Shown here piece by piece: positions 9,087 to 18,230 of a stretch of 64,000 bases of DNA. The position numbers and the translations under genes are program-made. Source of the DNA: Chryseolinea sp. H1M3-3 (GTDB taxonomy: Bacteria > Bacteroidota > Bacteroidia > Cytophagales > Cyclobacteriaceae); the NCBI RefSeq assembly GCF_029360725.1, contig NZ_JARKMY010000010.1, forward strand, positions 966,432 through 1,030,431, given 5' to 3'. Each line of letters opens with the position of its first letter. The first letter of the stretch is position 1. The notes below the pieces were generated by a model. The model was not told where the DNA came from and made no database searches. It saw only the letters and a list, made by a program, of their open reading frames with translations.

Positions 9087-10169
9087 TTATACTGCTTCTA
9101 TTTTTGAACTTCTGTTCCTTAATAAAAAATCAGCCAACACAAGCGCCGCCATAGCTTCTACGATGGGTACAGCGCGAGGCAAAACACATGGGTCGTGTCG
9201 TCCTTTTCCACTGACGGTCGTTTCATTACCTTGCTTGTCTACACTGCTTTGGTCCTGCATGATCGTTGCGACAGGTTTGAAGGCAACGTTAAAATAAATA
9301 TCTTCTCCGTTGGATATACCGCCTTGAATACCACCCGAAAAGTTTGTGCGGGTCCTGATTCTTCCCGCGTCATTATAAAATTCGTCGTTATGTTTTGACC
9401 CACGCAATTTTACGCCTTCAAAGCCACTTCCATATTCAAAACCCTTTACGGCATTGATGCCCAGCATCGCCTTACCTAATTCTGCATGAAGTTTATCAAA
9501 CACCGGTTCACCCAATCCTACCGGTGTATTTCGAATAACACAAGTAACAAGTCCTCCAATTGTGTCCCGATCCAAACGTACCTGGTCTATAAGTGCAATC
9601 ATTTTTTCTGCTGTTACCGGATCAGGACAGCGAACAATATTTTCCTCTGTTCGCGACAGATCAAGTTGGGTATAATGTGGTGCTGTTATTTCGCCAACGG
9701 TAGATACATAAGCATGAATATCAATGCCGTGTTTCTTTAACAGCAATTTGGCAATTGCACCAGCAGCGACACGAGCAGCAGTTTCTCGCGCTGAACTACG
9801 GCCCCCTCCTCGATAATCACGATGTCCATACTTAGATTCATATGTATAATCAGCATGAGAAGGGCGAAATGTTTCAGCTATATGTCCATAATCCTTACTT
9901 CGCTGATCCTGATTTTCAATTAACAAAGCAATAGGCGTACCGGTAGATTTTCCTTCAAATACCCCGGAAAGAATTTTAAAAACATCATCCTCCTTCCGTT
10001 GGGTTGTGATTTTACTTTGACCAGGCTTTCTACGATTAAGTTCCGATTGAATAAAGACTTCATCAATTTCTAATCCCGCCGGGCAACCGTCGATGGTTAC
10101 ACCAATAGCCGGACCGTGGGATTCGCCAAAAGTTGTAATTCTAAAAATTGTTCCGTAGGAATTAGACAT
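9087..10169 (-). CDS. aroC: Chorismate synthase
   Basis: This enzyme catalyses the last step of the shikimate pathway, 5-enolpyruvylshikimate-3-phosphate to chorismate, using reduced FMN. The 360-residue length is normal. Family signatures are present: [20 protein letters not shown] at the start, [20 protein letters not shown] (about residues 116-135) and the arginine-rich loop [20 protein letters not shown]. It stands alone on the minus strand, 122 bases after batD, and may be cotranscribed with it. Confidence 0.97.
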   Translation of the reverse strand: MSNSYGTIFRITTFGESHGPAIGVTIDGCPAGLEIDEVFIQSELNRRKPGQSKITTQRKEDDVFKILSGVFEGKSTGTPIALLIENQDQRSKDYGHIAETFRPSHADYTYESKYGHRDYRGGGRSSARETAARVAAGAIAKLLLKKHGIDIHAYVSTVGEITAPHYTQLDLSRTEENIVRCPDPVTAEKMIALIDQVRLDRDTIGGLVTCVIRNTPVGLGEPVFDKLHAELGKAMLGINAVKGFEYGSGFEGVKLRGSKHNDEFYNDAGRIRTRTNFSGGIQGGISNGEDIYFNVAFKPVATIMQDQSSVDKQGNETTVSGKGRHDPCVLPRAVPIVEAMAALVLADFLLRNRSSKIEAV

Positions 10170-10291
10170 TCGGTTGGACGTTTTGCATTGTTGATTTTTG
10201 ATTGATAGTTTTCACCATTAACAATTTTTAAATTTTGAATGAGATAAGTCTGATGGGGTATGATGCAATGGTGAATCTAAGCTACAATCCA

Positions 10292-11728
10292 TTATTTTCG
10301 GAGCACAAGATAAGCGGAAGCCGCTAACATCACCAAAATAAAGCTATTGAATGCCCAACTTTGCCAGTCGTCATTTTCTACTATTTTTAAAGTATTGTCG
10401 GCACCGTCGATTTTGTCATAAAAATTTCCCACATCGCTTGCCTGAATAGCTTCATTTTTTTTGCTTTCACCCGATACATTGACGATTAATTTCGACCTTA
10501 ACGTATCGTACTTTTTGATGCGCGGATTAAAGAATACCCATTGGAAATAGTCCCCCAGCTTATATTTTCCAGGCTCTTTCGGGATCATAAAATAGTCGAA
10601 GGATTTGGTTCCCGTAACCCTGTTGTTCTGCCGATTGATATCCTGCCTCACATTCGGTTCATAAAATTCAAAATGCTCATCTCCTTTTACATTTGGTTTA
10701 GTTATGGCAGAAATATTTCCTTCGCCATAGATGTTAAAATTATAGCCCGCACTTCTCCCGGTCTCCAGCTCTTTGCTCCTGATTCTCTCATCCAATCGAT
10801 AGTCACCGACGGCGACTGAATTTTTAAGTGGATGGGGTGGCAATTCTTTCACCTTTATACGCTTTGCTTTGGTATAAAATGTTTTGAAATCTTCCTGTCG
10901 ATTTTGTCCAAAATAAGATGGATTTTTCGCCACCTTATACTTGATCATCTCCAGGCCAACACTCGGAAATTTGATAGGCTCCGTATTCAAAGGGTAATAG
11001 GTTGCCTGATAAATTTTGTATTGGGTGTAATCACGGCCATTAATTTTTACATTCTCGCCGTCTATGTTCTCTATGTTGAAATTCTCCTCCCAACACGTTG
11101 TTGGCTTGATCTTCTTCAGGATTTCTGCCAGCTGCCTGCCTAACTCATAAAATTGCATTTGCGCGCGATTTTCCTGCGAGACGAAAAACGAAAGTGTGGT
11201 ATTAAATCCCTCCCCAATATAGACCTCATCCTTGCTGGCGGTAATGGCTAAAAAAGCATCTTCCTTGATATCCACAAATTCAGTTTCACCCTCACCAAAA
11301 AAATCATCTGCCGGGCTTCTATCAAAGAAATTTCTAAAAGGATCTCTTTGTTGCTGTTGCTGTGGTGCTCCTATTTTTACTTTTTTTCCTGGTACGGAAA
11401 CCGGTTTATCGTTGACTTTCATAGTGAATGAGGGAACCGTAATGGTACCCTGTTGCATAGGCATGTAAGTCATGATAACACTCTGGGAGGATGAGATTTG
11501 TCCGTTGACGATATTGGTGGTGGATTGAGTTGACTGTCCTCTTTTTCTGAAACCTTTTATTTCCGGAAAGTTGTCATAACTTTTCAATCTATCATTTTGC
11601 ACGGTCACTGTTATAGTCCACGCCTGATTTTCGGCAATCTCGCTTGGGCCAAGAGTGACTTGAACCTGCTGAGCGGCAGCCGTTAGCGAAATGCTAAAAA
11701 GTAATAAAAGATTAAAAAAAAGCTTCAT
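10292..11728 (-). CDS. batD: BatD family protein
   Basis: The 478-residue protein has a signal peptide (residues 1-19, ending AAAQ), a large periplasmic beta-rich region and one C-terminal membrane segment (WAFNSFILVMLAASAYLVL). This is the build of BatD (oxygen-tolerance family), which in Bacteroidota normally works with the von Willebrand-domain proteins BatA and BatB. The N-terminal part carries the repeated Ig-like pattern of the family (LGPSEIAENQAWTITVTVQN; MQQGTITVPSFTMKVNDKPV). A Q-rich linker (QQQQQRDP) lies at about residue 125-130. The other bat genes are not next to it, so this may be a solitary copy. Confidence 0.85.
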   Translation of the reverse strand: MKLFFNLLLLFSISLTAAAQQVQVTLGPSEIAENQAWTITVTVQNDRLKSYDNFPEIKGFRKRGQSTQSTTNIVNGQISSSQSVIMTYMPMQQGTITVPSFTMKVNDKPVSVPGKKVKIGAPQQQQQRDPFRNFFDRSPADDFFGEGETEFVDIKEDAFLAITASKDEVYIGEGFNTTLSFFVSQENRAQMQFYELGRQLAEILKKIKPTTCWEENFNIENIDGENVKINGRDYTQYKIYQATYYPLNTEPIKFPSVGLEMIKYKVAKNPSYFGQNRQEDFKTFYTKAKRIKVKELPPHPLKNSVAVGDYRLDERIRSKELETGRSAGYNFNIYGEGNISAITKPNVKGDEHFEFYEPNVRQDINRQNNRVTGTKSFDYFMIPKEPGKYKLGDYFQWVFFNPRIKKYDTLRSKLIVNVSGESKKNEAIQASDVGNFYDKIDGADNTLKIVENDDWQSWAFNSFILVMLAASAYLVLRK

Positions 11729-11970
11729 CGAAAAAATTCCCCATAATTGTTATTCTTTTACTATCTAGCGCGAACAAAAATAGGGCAATAGAATAATAAC
11801 CCTAGGAACCAATCGTTCTAATTTTTGTTTTAAACCAATAAAAATCGTTGAAATGACGTTTTTTTATAATGGTAAACGAAATTCTCAACGATTCTTTTAC
11901 ATGAAAAAACAATTTTATAAATTAACAGTTGTTAGGAAGTCTATTTTTTTATCTCTTTAAATGTTAGTCC

Positions 11971-12156
11971 ATGTTAAATTATGTGAAGACAGTACTCACA
12001 AAGGTGAGTTTTAGTGCTCTTCTCTTTGAAAAAGAGCTCCGTAAAGCCATGAAAGTATTAGTGGCTGATGAAGTAAACGAACTCAAACGCTGGTGTTACA
12101 CCCGATTTGGGACTGAGCATGAAGCTATTTTAAACAGATGCTTTTTAGCAGTTTAA
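11971..12156 (+). CDS. Small conserved-looking protein of unknown function (61 aa)
   Basis: The predicted product is 61 residues, charged and probably helical (FEKELRKAMKVLVADEVNELKRW, in two halves), with two cysteines (in WCYTRFG and NRCFLAV). The frame is supported by its setting: a free-standing 450-base stretch with no other gene, an ATG soon after an AT-rich leader, and a strong terminator 20-50 bases after the stop. The spacing and terminator are consistent with an abundant monocistronic message. I do not recognise a domain and no function is assigned. In the leader, 9-base inverted arms AATCGTTGA (11843) and TCAACGATT (11885) could pair. Confidence 0.6.
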   Translation: MLNYVKTVLTKVSFSALLFEKELRKAMKVLVADEVNELKRWCYTRFGTEHEAILNRCFLAV

Positions 12157-12178
12157 AAACCAAAAACGAAAAAAAAAG

Positions 12179-12208
12179 AAAGGGCCCTCAAAAAATCGAG
12201 GGCCTTTA
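12179..12208. terminator. Bidirectional terminator between the 61-aa gene and queG
   Basis: AAGGGCCCTC and CGAGGGCCTTT form a stem around an AAAAAAT loop, with an A-rich left flank and a T-rich right flank. It can serve the small plus-strand gene and the minus-strand queG, whose stop lies only a few bases away. Confidence 0.8.
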
Positions 12209-12212
12209 TGTT

Positions 12213-13160
12213 TTAAGTAAGTTTGGGTTCATCGGCTTCAAGAAATGCAATATTTCGTTTAAGACCTTCGAGCTTCGTTCTTTGAACAGCCGATTTTCCA
12301 AATACCTTTTTAAAGACATCGTTTGTAATTTCCTTCCACTCCTGCTTAGACATTTTTGATAGTTCTTCGCCAGGATTAAACCGAGGCTCGTGGTGGGTTT
12401 TTGAAAAACTATTCCATGGGCAAACATCCTGACAGATGTCACAGCCAAAAATCCAATTTTCAAATTTTCCCTTTACGTCATTTGGAATAGATTCTTTCAA
12501 CTCGATCGTAAAGTAAGAAATGCATTTGCTTCCGTCAACAACATACGGTTGGGCTATAGCCTCCGTTGGGCATGCGTCAATGCAAGCCGTGCATGTTCCA
12601 CAGAAATCCTTTATCGGCTGATCATATTCCAATGGCAAATCAATAATTAACTCAGCAATAAAAAAGAAACTTCCCATCTCGCGGTTAAGCAATAAACTGT
12701 TTTTTCCGATCCAACCCAGACCACTTCGTTTTGCCAAGGCACGTTCCATCACAGGTGCAGAATCTACAAATGCGCGCCCATGAATCTCTCCTATTTTCAA
12801 TTGCAGAGCGTCCATTAACATTTTTAGTTTTTCTTTTATCACCACATGGTAATCTTCACCATATGCATATTTGGAAATTTTATAATTATCGTCACGCGCA
12901 AGATCTTTTTGGGGAAAGTAGTTATACAGCAGACTTATGACCGATTTAGCCCCTGGGACGAGCAAAGTAGGATCGAGACGTTTATCAAAATAATTTTCGA
13001 GATAGCTCATTTTACCTTGGTATCTTCTATTAAGCCATTCCTCTAACTGTGGTGCTTCATCTTTTAGAAATTCAGCTTTGGATATACCACAAAAACTGAA
13101 ACCGAGATTGGCGGCTTCACCTTTGATGAGATCTGAGTAGCGTTGAAGTGATAAATCCAA
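12213..13160 (-). CDS. queG: Epoxyqueuosine reductase
   Basis: The cobalamin-dependent Fe-S enzyme reduces epoxyqueuosine to queuosine at position 34 of tRNAs with GUN anticodons. The 315-residue product has the catalytic Asp in [20 protein letters not shown] (Asp133). It also has two [4Fe-4S] ligand sets: [12 protein letters not shown] (Cys187, 190, 193, 197) and [11 protein letters not shown] (Cys240, 243, 247), with Cys213 between them. The length is at the short end of the family, so the C-terminal HEAT-repeat extension of some homologues is absent. It is monocistronic and ends at a shared terminator. Confidence 0.95.
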   Translation of the reverse strand: MDLSLQRYSDLIKGEAANLGFSFCGISKAEFLKDEAPQLEEWLNRRYQGKMSYLENYFDKRLDPTLLVPGAKSVISLLYNYFPQKDLARDDNYKISKYAYGEDYHVVIKEKLKMLMDALQLKIGEIHGRAFVDSAPVMERALAKRSGLGWIGKNSLLLNREMGSFFFIAELIIDLPLEYDQPIKDFCGTCTACIDACPTEAIAQPYVVDGSKCISYFTIELKESIPNDVKGKFENWIFGCDICQDVCPWNSFSKTHHEPRFNPGEELSKMSKQEWKEITNDVFKKVFGKSAVQRTKLEGLKRNIAFLEADEPKLT

Positions 13161-13352
13161 CTTTCTAAAACTTAAAGGCCAATACTATTTTTTTCAATCC
13201 GTAAATTTATTTAAGAAAAACCATTCACCTTTGAAATAAATAAAGTCTGATAATTCAGAACAAACCACAAAACTTTTGTTTTTAAAAGTACACAACACAC
13301 ATAGCATTGAATAAATTCTGATTCAGACTCCAAATACCCAAACTGACTGGTT

Positions 13353-14561
13353 ATGAAATACTTTTTAATCAAAAATATACGCACACTTTTAATTGCGCTA
13401 ACGGTAATTGTTAGTGCCTGCAACAGTGACAACGACCCTCAACCTAGTAATGAACAATTCCTGGTAAGTTCGGAATTTGTTTACGCTACTACAGCCGCTC
13501 AGTTAAAACTGTTGATTCAATTTGCGGGTATTGATGTTAACCCCAATGAATTTCTCTATGACATAGAAATTTACAAAGTAACCTACACCACATCATATGA
13601 TGAGGGTACCATAACCGCTTCAGGCTTAATTGCACTTCCTAAGACGACTCAGGAAGTCGGAATGTTGAGCTTTCATCACGGTACACTCACAAATCGAGCT
13701 GACGCGCCATCCAATTTTTCAGCAAGCGACTATAATGCGATCTCTTATGCCGCGATGGCTTCAGTGGGATTTATTGGTGTTATTCCTGATTACCTTGGCT
13801 TCGGCAGTTCTTCAAGCATCCTTCATCCTTACTATGTGGAGGAACTCACAGCATCTTCCGTAATTGATATGCTAAAAGCTGCTACTGAATTGGCCCGGCA
13901 AAAAAATATTCAATTTAATGGGAAGCTTTTTCTGGCTGGATATTCTGAAGGAGGTTATGCAACAATGGCAACGCACAAGGCCATCGAAGAAAACCCTCTC
14001 GATGGGTTTACGCTCACCGCTTCTTTCCCAGGTGCTGGAGCCTATGACTTGAAAGGAATGCAGCAACATATTTTCAATCTTCAGGAATACACTGATCCTC
14101 ATTATCTAGCCTACATGGCACGTGCGTATCAGCTACATTATGATCGAGACAATTTGTTAACGGACTTTTTTAACGAACCTTATGCCTCACGGATTCCAGG
14201 TTTGTTCGATGGACAAAAAGGAGCAGATGCAATCAATTCGCAACTCACCCCAGTGATCGCGGACCTTATTCAGGGAGATGTATTAACGGGTATTGATACC
14301 GATCCTCAATATCAATATCTGTCGGACGCTTTTACCGAAAATAGTTTAACCGACTGGAAACCTGAAGTGAAAATGTTTATGTATCATGGCTTATCAGATG
14401 CAACTGTGCCCTATCAAAATTCAGTAGATACCTTTAATAAATTAATTTCCAACGGTGCGTCTACTAGCGACATTTCCTTAACCCCTTTAGAAGGAACACA
14501 TAGTTCTGCCATAGAGCCGTATATCGCTGATATCATCGGAAAACTTTTGTCTTTAAAGTAA
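13353..14561 (+). CDS. Secreted alpha/beta-hydrolase lipoprotein
   Basis: The 402-residue protein starts with a lipoprotein signal (lipobox IVSAC, Cys23) followed by an acidic linker. An alpha/beta-hydrolase fold follows. The nucleophile elbow GYSEGG places the serine at residue 198; the acid is probably the Asp of HGLSDATVPY and the histidine that of EGTHSSA near the C-terminus. FHHGT before the first long helix may form the oxyanion region. The overall shape resembles secretory lipases and esterases of the LIP type. Substrate is unknown. It is flanked by unrelated genes and is probably monocistronic. Confidence 0.85.
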   Translation: MKYFLIKNIRTLLIALTVIVSACNSDNDPQPSNEQFLVSSEFVYATTAAQLKLLIQFAGIDVNPNEFLYDIEIYKVTYTTSYDEGTITASGLIALPKTTQEVGMLSFHHGTLTNRADAPSNFSASDYNAISYAAMASVGFIGVIPDYLGFGSSSSILHPYYVEELTASSVIDMLKAATELARQKNIQFNGKLFLAGYSEGGYATMATHKAIEENPLDGFTLTASFPGAGAYDLKGMQQHIFNLQEYTDPHYLAYMARAYQLHYDRDNLLTDFFNEPYASRIPGLFDGQKGADAINSQLTPVIADLIQGDVLTGIDTDPQYQYLSDAFTENSLTDWKPEVKMFMYHGLSDATVPYQNSVDTFNKLISNGASTSDISLTPLEGTHSSAIEPYIADIIGKLLSLK

Positions 14562-14570
14562 GATATGCTT

Positions 14571-15284
14571 CTATAGTATAAAGCCTCCCCTTACAATAAC
14601 TTCCGATCCTTCGGCTAAAAAAACGGACAGTGGTTTTTCGTATTTCAATAAATGAAATTCAGTTCCATATAGGTTACCAAAATCAACATCGATGTGGTAG
14701 TCTTTAACCGGATACACTTCCCAACGTGGATGAGCAACTTCATACGCTGATGTTTTAGATGGGTTAATTTTGGGGTATCCCCAATAATGTTCCGTGATAA
14801 ATTCTTCTTCACTTCCCAGTAAAAAATCCTGTGATGGTTTACCAGCTTTAACTTCAATCGAGTTCCATTTCAATTTTTGCTTCCATCGGTATTCAACATT
14901 TAAAGACGCATGGGAGTCTTCCCAAACATGGGTCATAGGCAATGTCTGGTAATGCTCTCCATACACAGCATTTGCAACAAATGTTAGCGCAGGCCGAGGA
15001 ACAATTTCTTTAATAAATACCACACCGCGTTTCAATCCTTCAACCGGATCGTGGTACTTAACGTAAAATCTCAAATTAACCTCTTCAAAATTGATGTGAT
15101 ACGGCACTTTAAAGCCCTTCACAGTTGTGTTCAAAAACATAAACCCAACTAAACTCACATAGCACGTTCCATTCCACAAGTCGAGCTCTGTTTTCGCGGG
15201 GAGATATTTTGAAAGCAAAGAAGGCTGAATGGCATAGTTTGCCAAAGCCAGTTTACGCCATTCAGCTTTGAGAAAATTTTGCAT
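14571..15284 (-). CDS. DUF2071 (YqjF-like) family protein
   Basis: The 237-residue soluble protein matches the DUF2071/YqjF pattern: an opening that refers to a Trp/Leu-rich strand (AEWRKLALANYAIQPSLLSKYLP), the central YVSLVGFMFLNTTVKGFKVP followed by FEEVNLRFYVKY, and the late GSEEEFITEHYWGYPK stretch. The biochemical role of this family is unknown. It lies 3 bases after the nucleotidyltransferase gene on the same strand, so the two are likely cotranscribed; that may be a hint to a shared process but does not define one. Confidence 0.85.
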   Translation of the reverse strand: MQNFLKAEWRKLALANYAIQPSLLSKYLPAKTELDLWNGTCYVSLVGFMFLNTTVKGFKVPYHINFEEVNLRFYVKYHDPVEGLKRGVVFIKEIVPRPALTFVANAVYGEHYQTLPMTHVWEDSHASLNVEYRWKQKLKWNSIEVKAGKPSQDFLLGSEEEFITEHYWGYPKINPSKTSAYEVAHPRWEVYPVKDYHIDVDFGNLYGTEFHLLKYEKPLSVFLAEGSEVIVRGGFIL

Positions 15285-15287
15285 TCG

Positions 15288-16208
15288 TTACCCCCAAAGT
15301 TTTTCAGGATATGTACCAAATGCAATCTGGAGTTTAATCTTTTGAGAAACTTCTTCTTTATCTTCTTTATATGTGACACCAAACCAATTATTGCTACCGG
15401 AGATAATTCGCACTTTACCAGCGTTCTTTCTGATCAATTCATTTACAATAAGTGGTATGTAAAATTCAGATTTAATATTGGTATGATTGTCGCGCAAGAA
15501 ATTTTGAAACTCCTTTGCAGCAAACTCAAATATATCAGGATGGAATCCCCAAAAATTCATGGATGTTGGAACATCCGGACTTAATTCATGATCGCCTTCT
15601 TTCTCTTTAGCAATTATTTTTCCGTTTTGCTTTACGATGGTCGTGCGTTCCACTACTGACTTTAAAAACCCATCGAAATCACGTTCCCCACAGCCCCGCG
15701 AAACACTTCCATGTTCTGACAAAACATCTTTCAATGTATAACCAACCATGGCGTGTGCACCTTTATCTTCTTTCTGAAAAAAATCGGCCACTGCTATAAA
15801 AGATTCTTTCCCGTAAAAGTCATCTGCATTTATTACCACGAATGGCTCTTTAATTACGTCACGCGCGCATAGCATCGCATGACCCGTTCCCCAAGGTTTA
15901 ACTCGTTCAGGGTTTCGATATTCCGCGGGTATAAGCTTGTCGAGTGATTGGATAACAAAGTCAACTTCAACTTTACCTTCGAGCTTGTGAAGGAATTTTT
16001 CTTTAACGGCTTCAAGTATTTCTTCTCGTACTATAAATACGATTTTTGTAAATCCAGCGCGGATGGCATCAAATAAAGAGTAATCCATGATCGTTTCGCC
16101 ATGCGGACCAAATCCATCGATTTGTTTTATTCCACCATAACGGCTGCCAATTCCAGCGGCCAGTACTAGAAGTGTAAGTTTTTTTTGCGTGTTGCTTGGA
16201 GTGTCCAT
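15288..16208 (-). CDS. Sugar nucleotidyltransferase-like protein
   Basis: The 306-residue protein has the N-terminal nucleotide-binding signature of the NTP-transferase superfamily (LLVLAAGIGSRYGGIKQID, residues 12-30) and the metal-binding Asp in VVINADDFYG (about residue 120-129). A GxG-like acceptor region follows. It resembles UDP-sugar pyrophosphorylase-type GT-A enzymes that activate sugar phosphates. The sugar cannot be deduced; no left-handed beta-helix domain is present. It forms a two-gene unit with the DUF2071 gene downstream and diverges from a sugar MFS porter across 211 bases. Confidence 0.8.
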   Translation of the reverse strand: MDTPSNTQKKLTLLVLAAGIGSRYGGIKQIDGFGPHGETIMDYSLFDAIRAGFTKIVFIVREEILEAVKEKFLHKLEGKVEVDFVIQSLDKLIPAEYRNPERVKPWGTGHAMLCARDVIKEPFVVINADDFYGKESFIAVADFFQKEDKGAHAMVGYTLKDVLSEHGSVSRGCGERDFDGFLKSVVERTTIVKQNGKIIAKEKEGDHELSPDVPTSMNFWGFHPDIFEFAAKEFQNFLRDNHTNIKSEFYIPLIVNELIRKNAGKVRIISGSNNWFGVTYKEDKEEVSQKIKLQIAFGTYPEKLWG

Positions 16209-16419
16209 CGGAGTTTAGTTTTTTCAACTGTTTTTACCTTCTGTTTGCGCAAACATTATTTATATTTATTAAGCGAACAGAATGACCATTCTAAAAAAAT
16301 GATGAAATTGAAAGTTTAACAATTTTTAAAAGTCCAAAAATAGAGTTTTAACTGAATTTATGTGTAAAGCACGCCGATACCTTCACTGTTCGGACAATCA
16401 AATCTAAAAACCAACCTAA

Positions 16420-17679
16420 ATGAATACTCAACAAAAGTCGTATGTCCTACCGATGATCATCATCGGGGCTCTATTTTTCATTTTCGGATTCGTAACCTGG
16501 CTCAATAGTGTTCTGATACCCTTCTTAAAACAGGCGTGTCAGCTTACAGATTTTCAGGCGTATTTCGTTACGTTGGCGTTTTATATATCCTACTTTGTTA
16601 TGGCAATTCCATCTTCGATAATTCTAAGGAAGATAGGATTTGCCAAAGGTATGTCTGTTGGCTTAGCAGTCATGGCGATTGGCGCGCTGGTTTTTATACC
16701 GGCAGCGCAAGTTAGGTCATATCCCTTATTTCTAGTCGGCTTATTCATGCAAGCCACGGGAATGACGCTCCTGCAGACAGCTTCAAATCCTTATGTGACC
16801 ATTTTAGGTCCCATTGAAAGTGCAGCTAAGCGTATCAGCATTATGGGGATTAGTAATAAGGTTGCAGGAATGATTGGCATTTTTATACTCGTAGAATTAC
16901 TCTTCAGCGACACACAAACGCTGTCTGAAAAAATTGCTTCGTTAAGCGGGGCTGAATTAGAAAATGAATTAGATATTCTCGCCTCAAGAGTAATTGTGCC
17001 CTACATTGTCATGGCTATTGTACTTGGCGGGCTTGCTCTGTTAATTCTGAAAGCTCATCTTCCGGAGATTAACCCCGAGGAAGAAGTATCCCCTGCAGCA
17101 GCCTCACATCTGAAAGAAAAAAAATCCGTATTCGATTTCCCTCACCTGGTGCTGGGCGTGGTGTGCATCTTTGTGTATGTAGGGGTGGAAGTTATTGCAA
17201 TTGATACTATTGGTCTGTATGGAGAATATCAAGGTTTTGATTTAAGTACCGCCAGCAAATTTGGGATCTACAGCCTCATAGCCCTCACGGTCGGATACCT
17301 TTTGCAGATCGCCGTCATTCCTAAATATCTGTCGCAACGAATGGCGCTGATGTTGAGTGCAGTAATGGGATTTGTGTGCATCATTGCCGCGATGCTTACG
17401 AGCGGATGGGTTTCAATTGGGTTTATCGTGCTATTGAGTTTTGCAAATTCTTTTATGTGGCCTTCTATTTGGCCTTTAGCGCTAAACAGTCTTGGTCAAT
17501 TTACGAAAGTAGGGTCAGCCCTGCTTATCATGGGGGTTGTCGGCGGGGCATTGATTCCTCTTATTTATGGCGCGTTGGCTGATAGTAGCAATCGTCAAAT
17601 GGCGTATTGGATAGCACTCCCGTGCTATCTATTTATTGTGTTTTATGCCACGAAGGGTTACAAAGCAGGAAAGGTTTAA
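16420..17679 (+). CDS. Sugar MFS transporter, FucP/GluP family
   Basis: The 419-residue protein has about twelve hydrophobic segments and the signature of the fucose/glucose/galactose:H+ symporter family. The N-terminus has FGFVTWLNSVLIPFLKQAC and the middle has GMTLLQTASNPYVTILGP; SFANSFMWPSIWPLALNSLG lies near the C-terminal half. These are hallmarks of FucP-like porters in Bacteroidota. Which sugar is carried is open. It has its own upstream region of 211 bases shared with the divergent nucleotidyltransferase gene and no downstream partner in close spacing. Confidence 0.9.
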   Translation: MNTQQKSYVLPMIIIGALFFIFGFVTWLNSVLIPFLKQACQLTDFQAYFVTLAFYISYFVMAIPSSIILRKIGFAKGMSVGLAVMAIGALVFIPAAQVRSYPLFLVGLFMQATGMTLLQTASNPYVTILGPIESAAKRISIMGISNKVAGMIGIFILVELLFSDTQTLSEKIASLSGAELENELDILASRVIVPYIVMAIVLGGLALLILKAHLPEINPEEEVSPAAASHLKEKKSVFDFPHLVLGVVCIFVYVGVEVIAIDTIGLYGEYQGFDLSTASKFGIYSLIALTVGYLLQIAVIPKYLSQRMALMLSAVMGFVCIIAAMLTSGWVSIGFIVLLSFANSFMWPSIWPLALNSLGQFTKVGSALLIMGVVGGALIPLIYGALADSSNRQMAYWIALPCYLFIVFYATKGYKAGKV

Positions 17680-17797
17680 GAGCATGTTAGGTCACTCGTG
17701 AAAAACCAGCTTTTACTCTTTAAAAAAAAATAAAAAACATTGTCCATGTTCCAAACATTGAGACGTCATAGGGTAAATTATGTCTAACTAAACCTTC

Positions 17798-18151
17798 ATG
17801 ACAATGGAAAAGTATATGTTCATTTTTTTTGGTGGAGACCCGAGCCACCTTTCACCCGACGCTCAACAAGCCCACATGCAAAAGTGGTTTGACTGGGTTC
17901 AAAAACTAACAAACGAGAAACGCTACGTAGGTGGCGAAGCGCTTCTTCCAGGTGGCAAAACCATAAAGGGCAGTAAAAAAGCAGTAACCGACGGCCCCTT
18001 CACGGAAAGCAAAGAGGTTGTGGGTGGATACTTTGTCGTACTTGCAAAAAATCTCGATGAGGCTGTTGAGATGGCCAAAGAATGTCCCGACTACAGTCTC
18101 GACGGTGTTGTAGAAGTACGCGAGGTAATGAAGTTTGATAACATGGAATAA
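17798..18151 (+). CDS. YCII/DGPF-domain protein
   Basis: The 117-residue protein is a YciI-like (DGPF) domain: MFIFFGG at the start, the DGPF motif itself in AVTDGPFTESKEVVGGYFVV (about residues 65-84), and a C-terminal strand ending VEVREV. Proteins of this type are regularly encoded beside ECF42-group sigma factors, and the next gene, 79 bases downstream, is one. Their role with that sigma factor is unresolved; they are dimeric alpha/beta-barrel proteins. The start could be either of two ATGs two codons apart. Confidence 0.92.
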   Translation: MTMEKYMFIFFGGDPSHLSPDAQQAHMQKWFDWVQKLTNEKRYVGGEALLPGGKTIKGSKKAVTDGPFTESKEVVGGYFVVLAKNLDEAVEMAKECPDYSLDGVVEVREVMKFDNME

Positions 18152-18230
18152 GCAAGGACCAACGCAATTTAGGAATCGAAGATGTGTTCATCGTTTCGAG
18201 TCATATACTTGAAACTTTTTAACTTTATGC

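Noticed and set aside
11775..11782. TATTTTTG on the minus strand as a batD promoter
   Set aside because: It fits TAnnTTTG but the region is AT-rich and no -33 element stands at a suitable distance.
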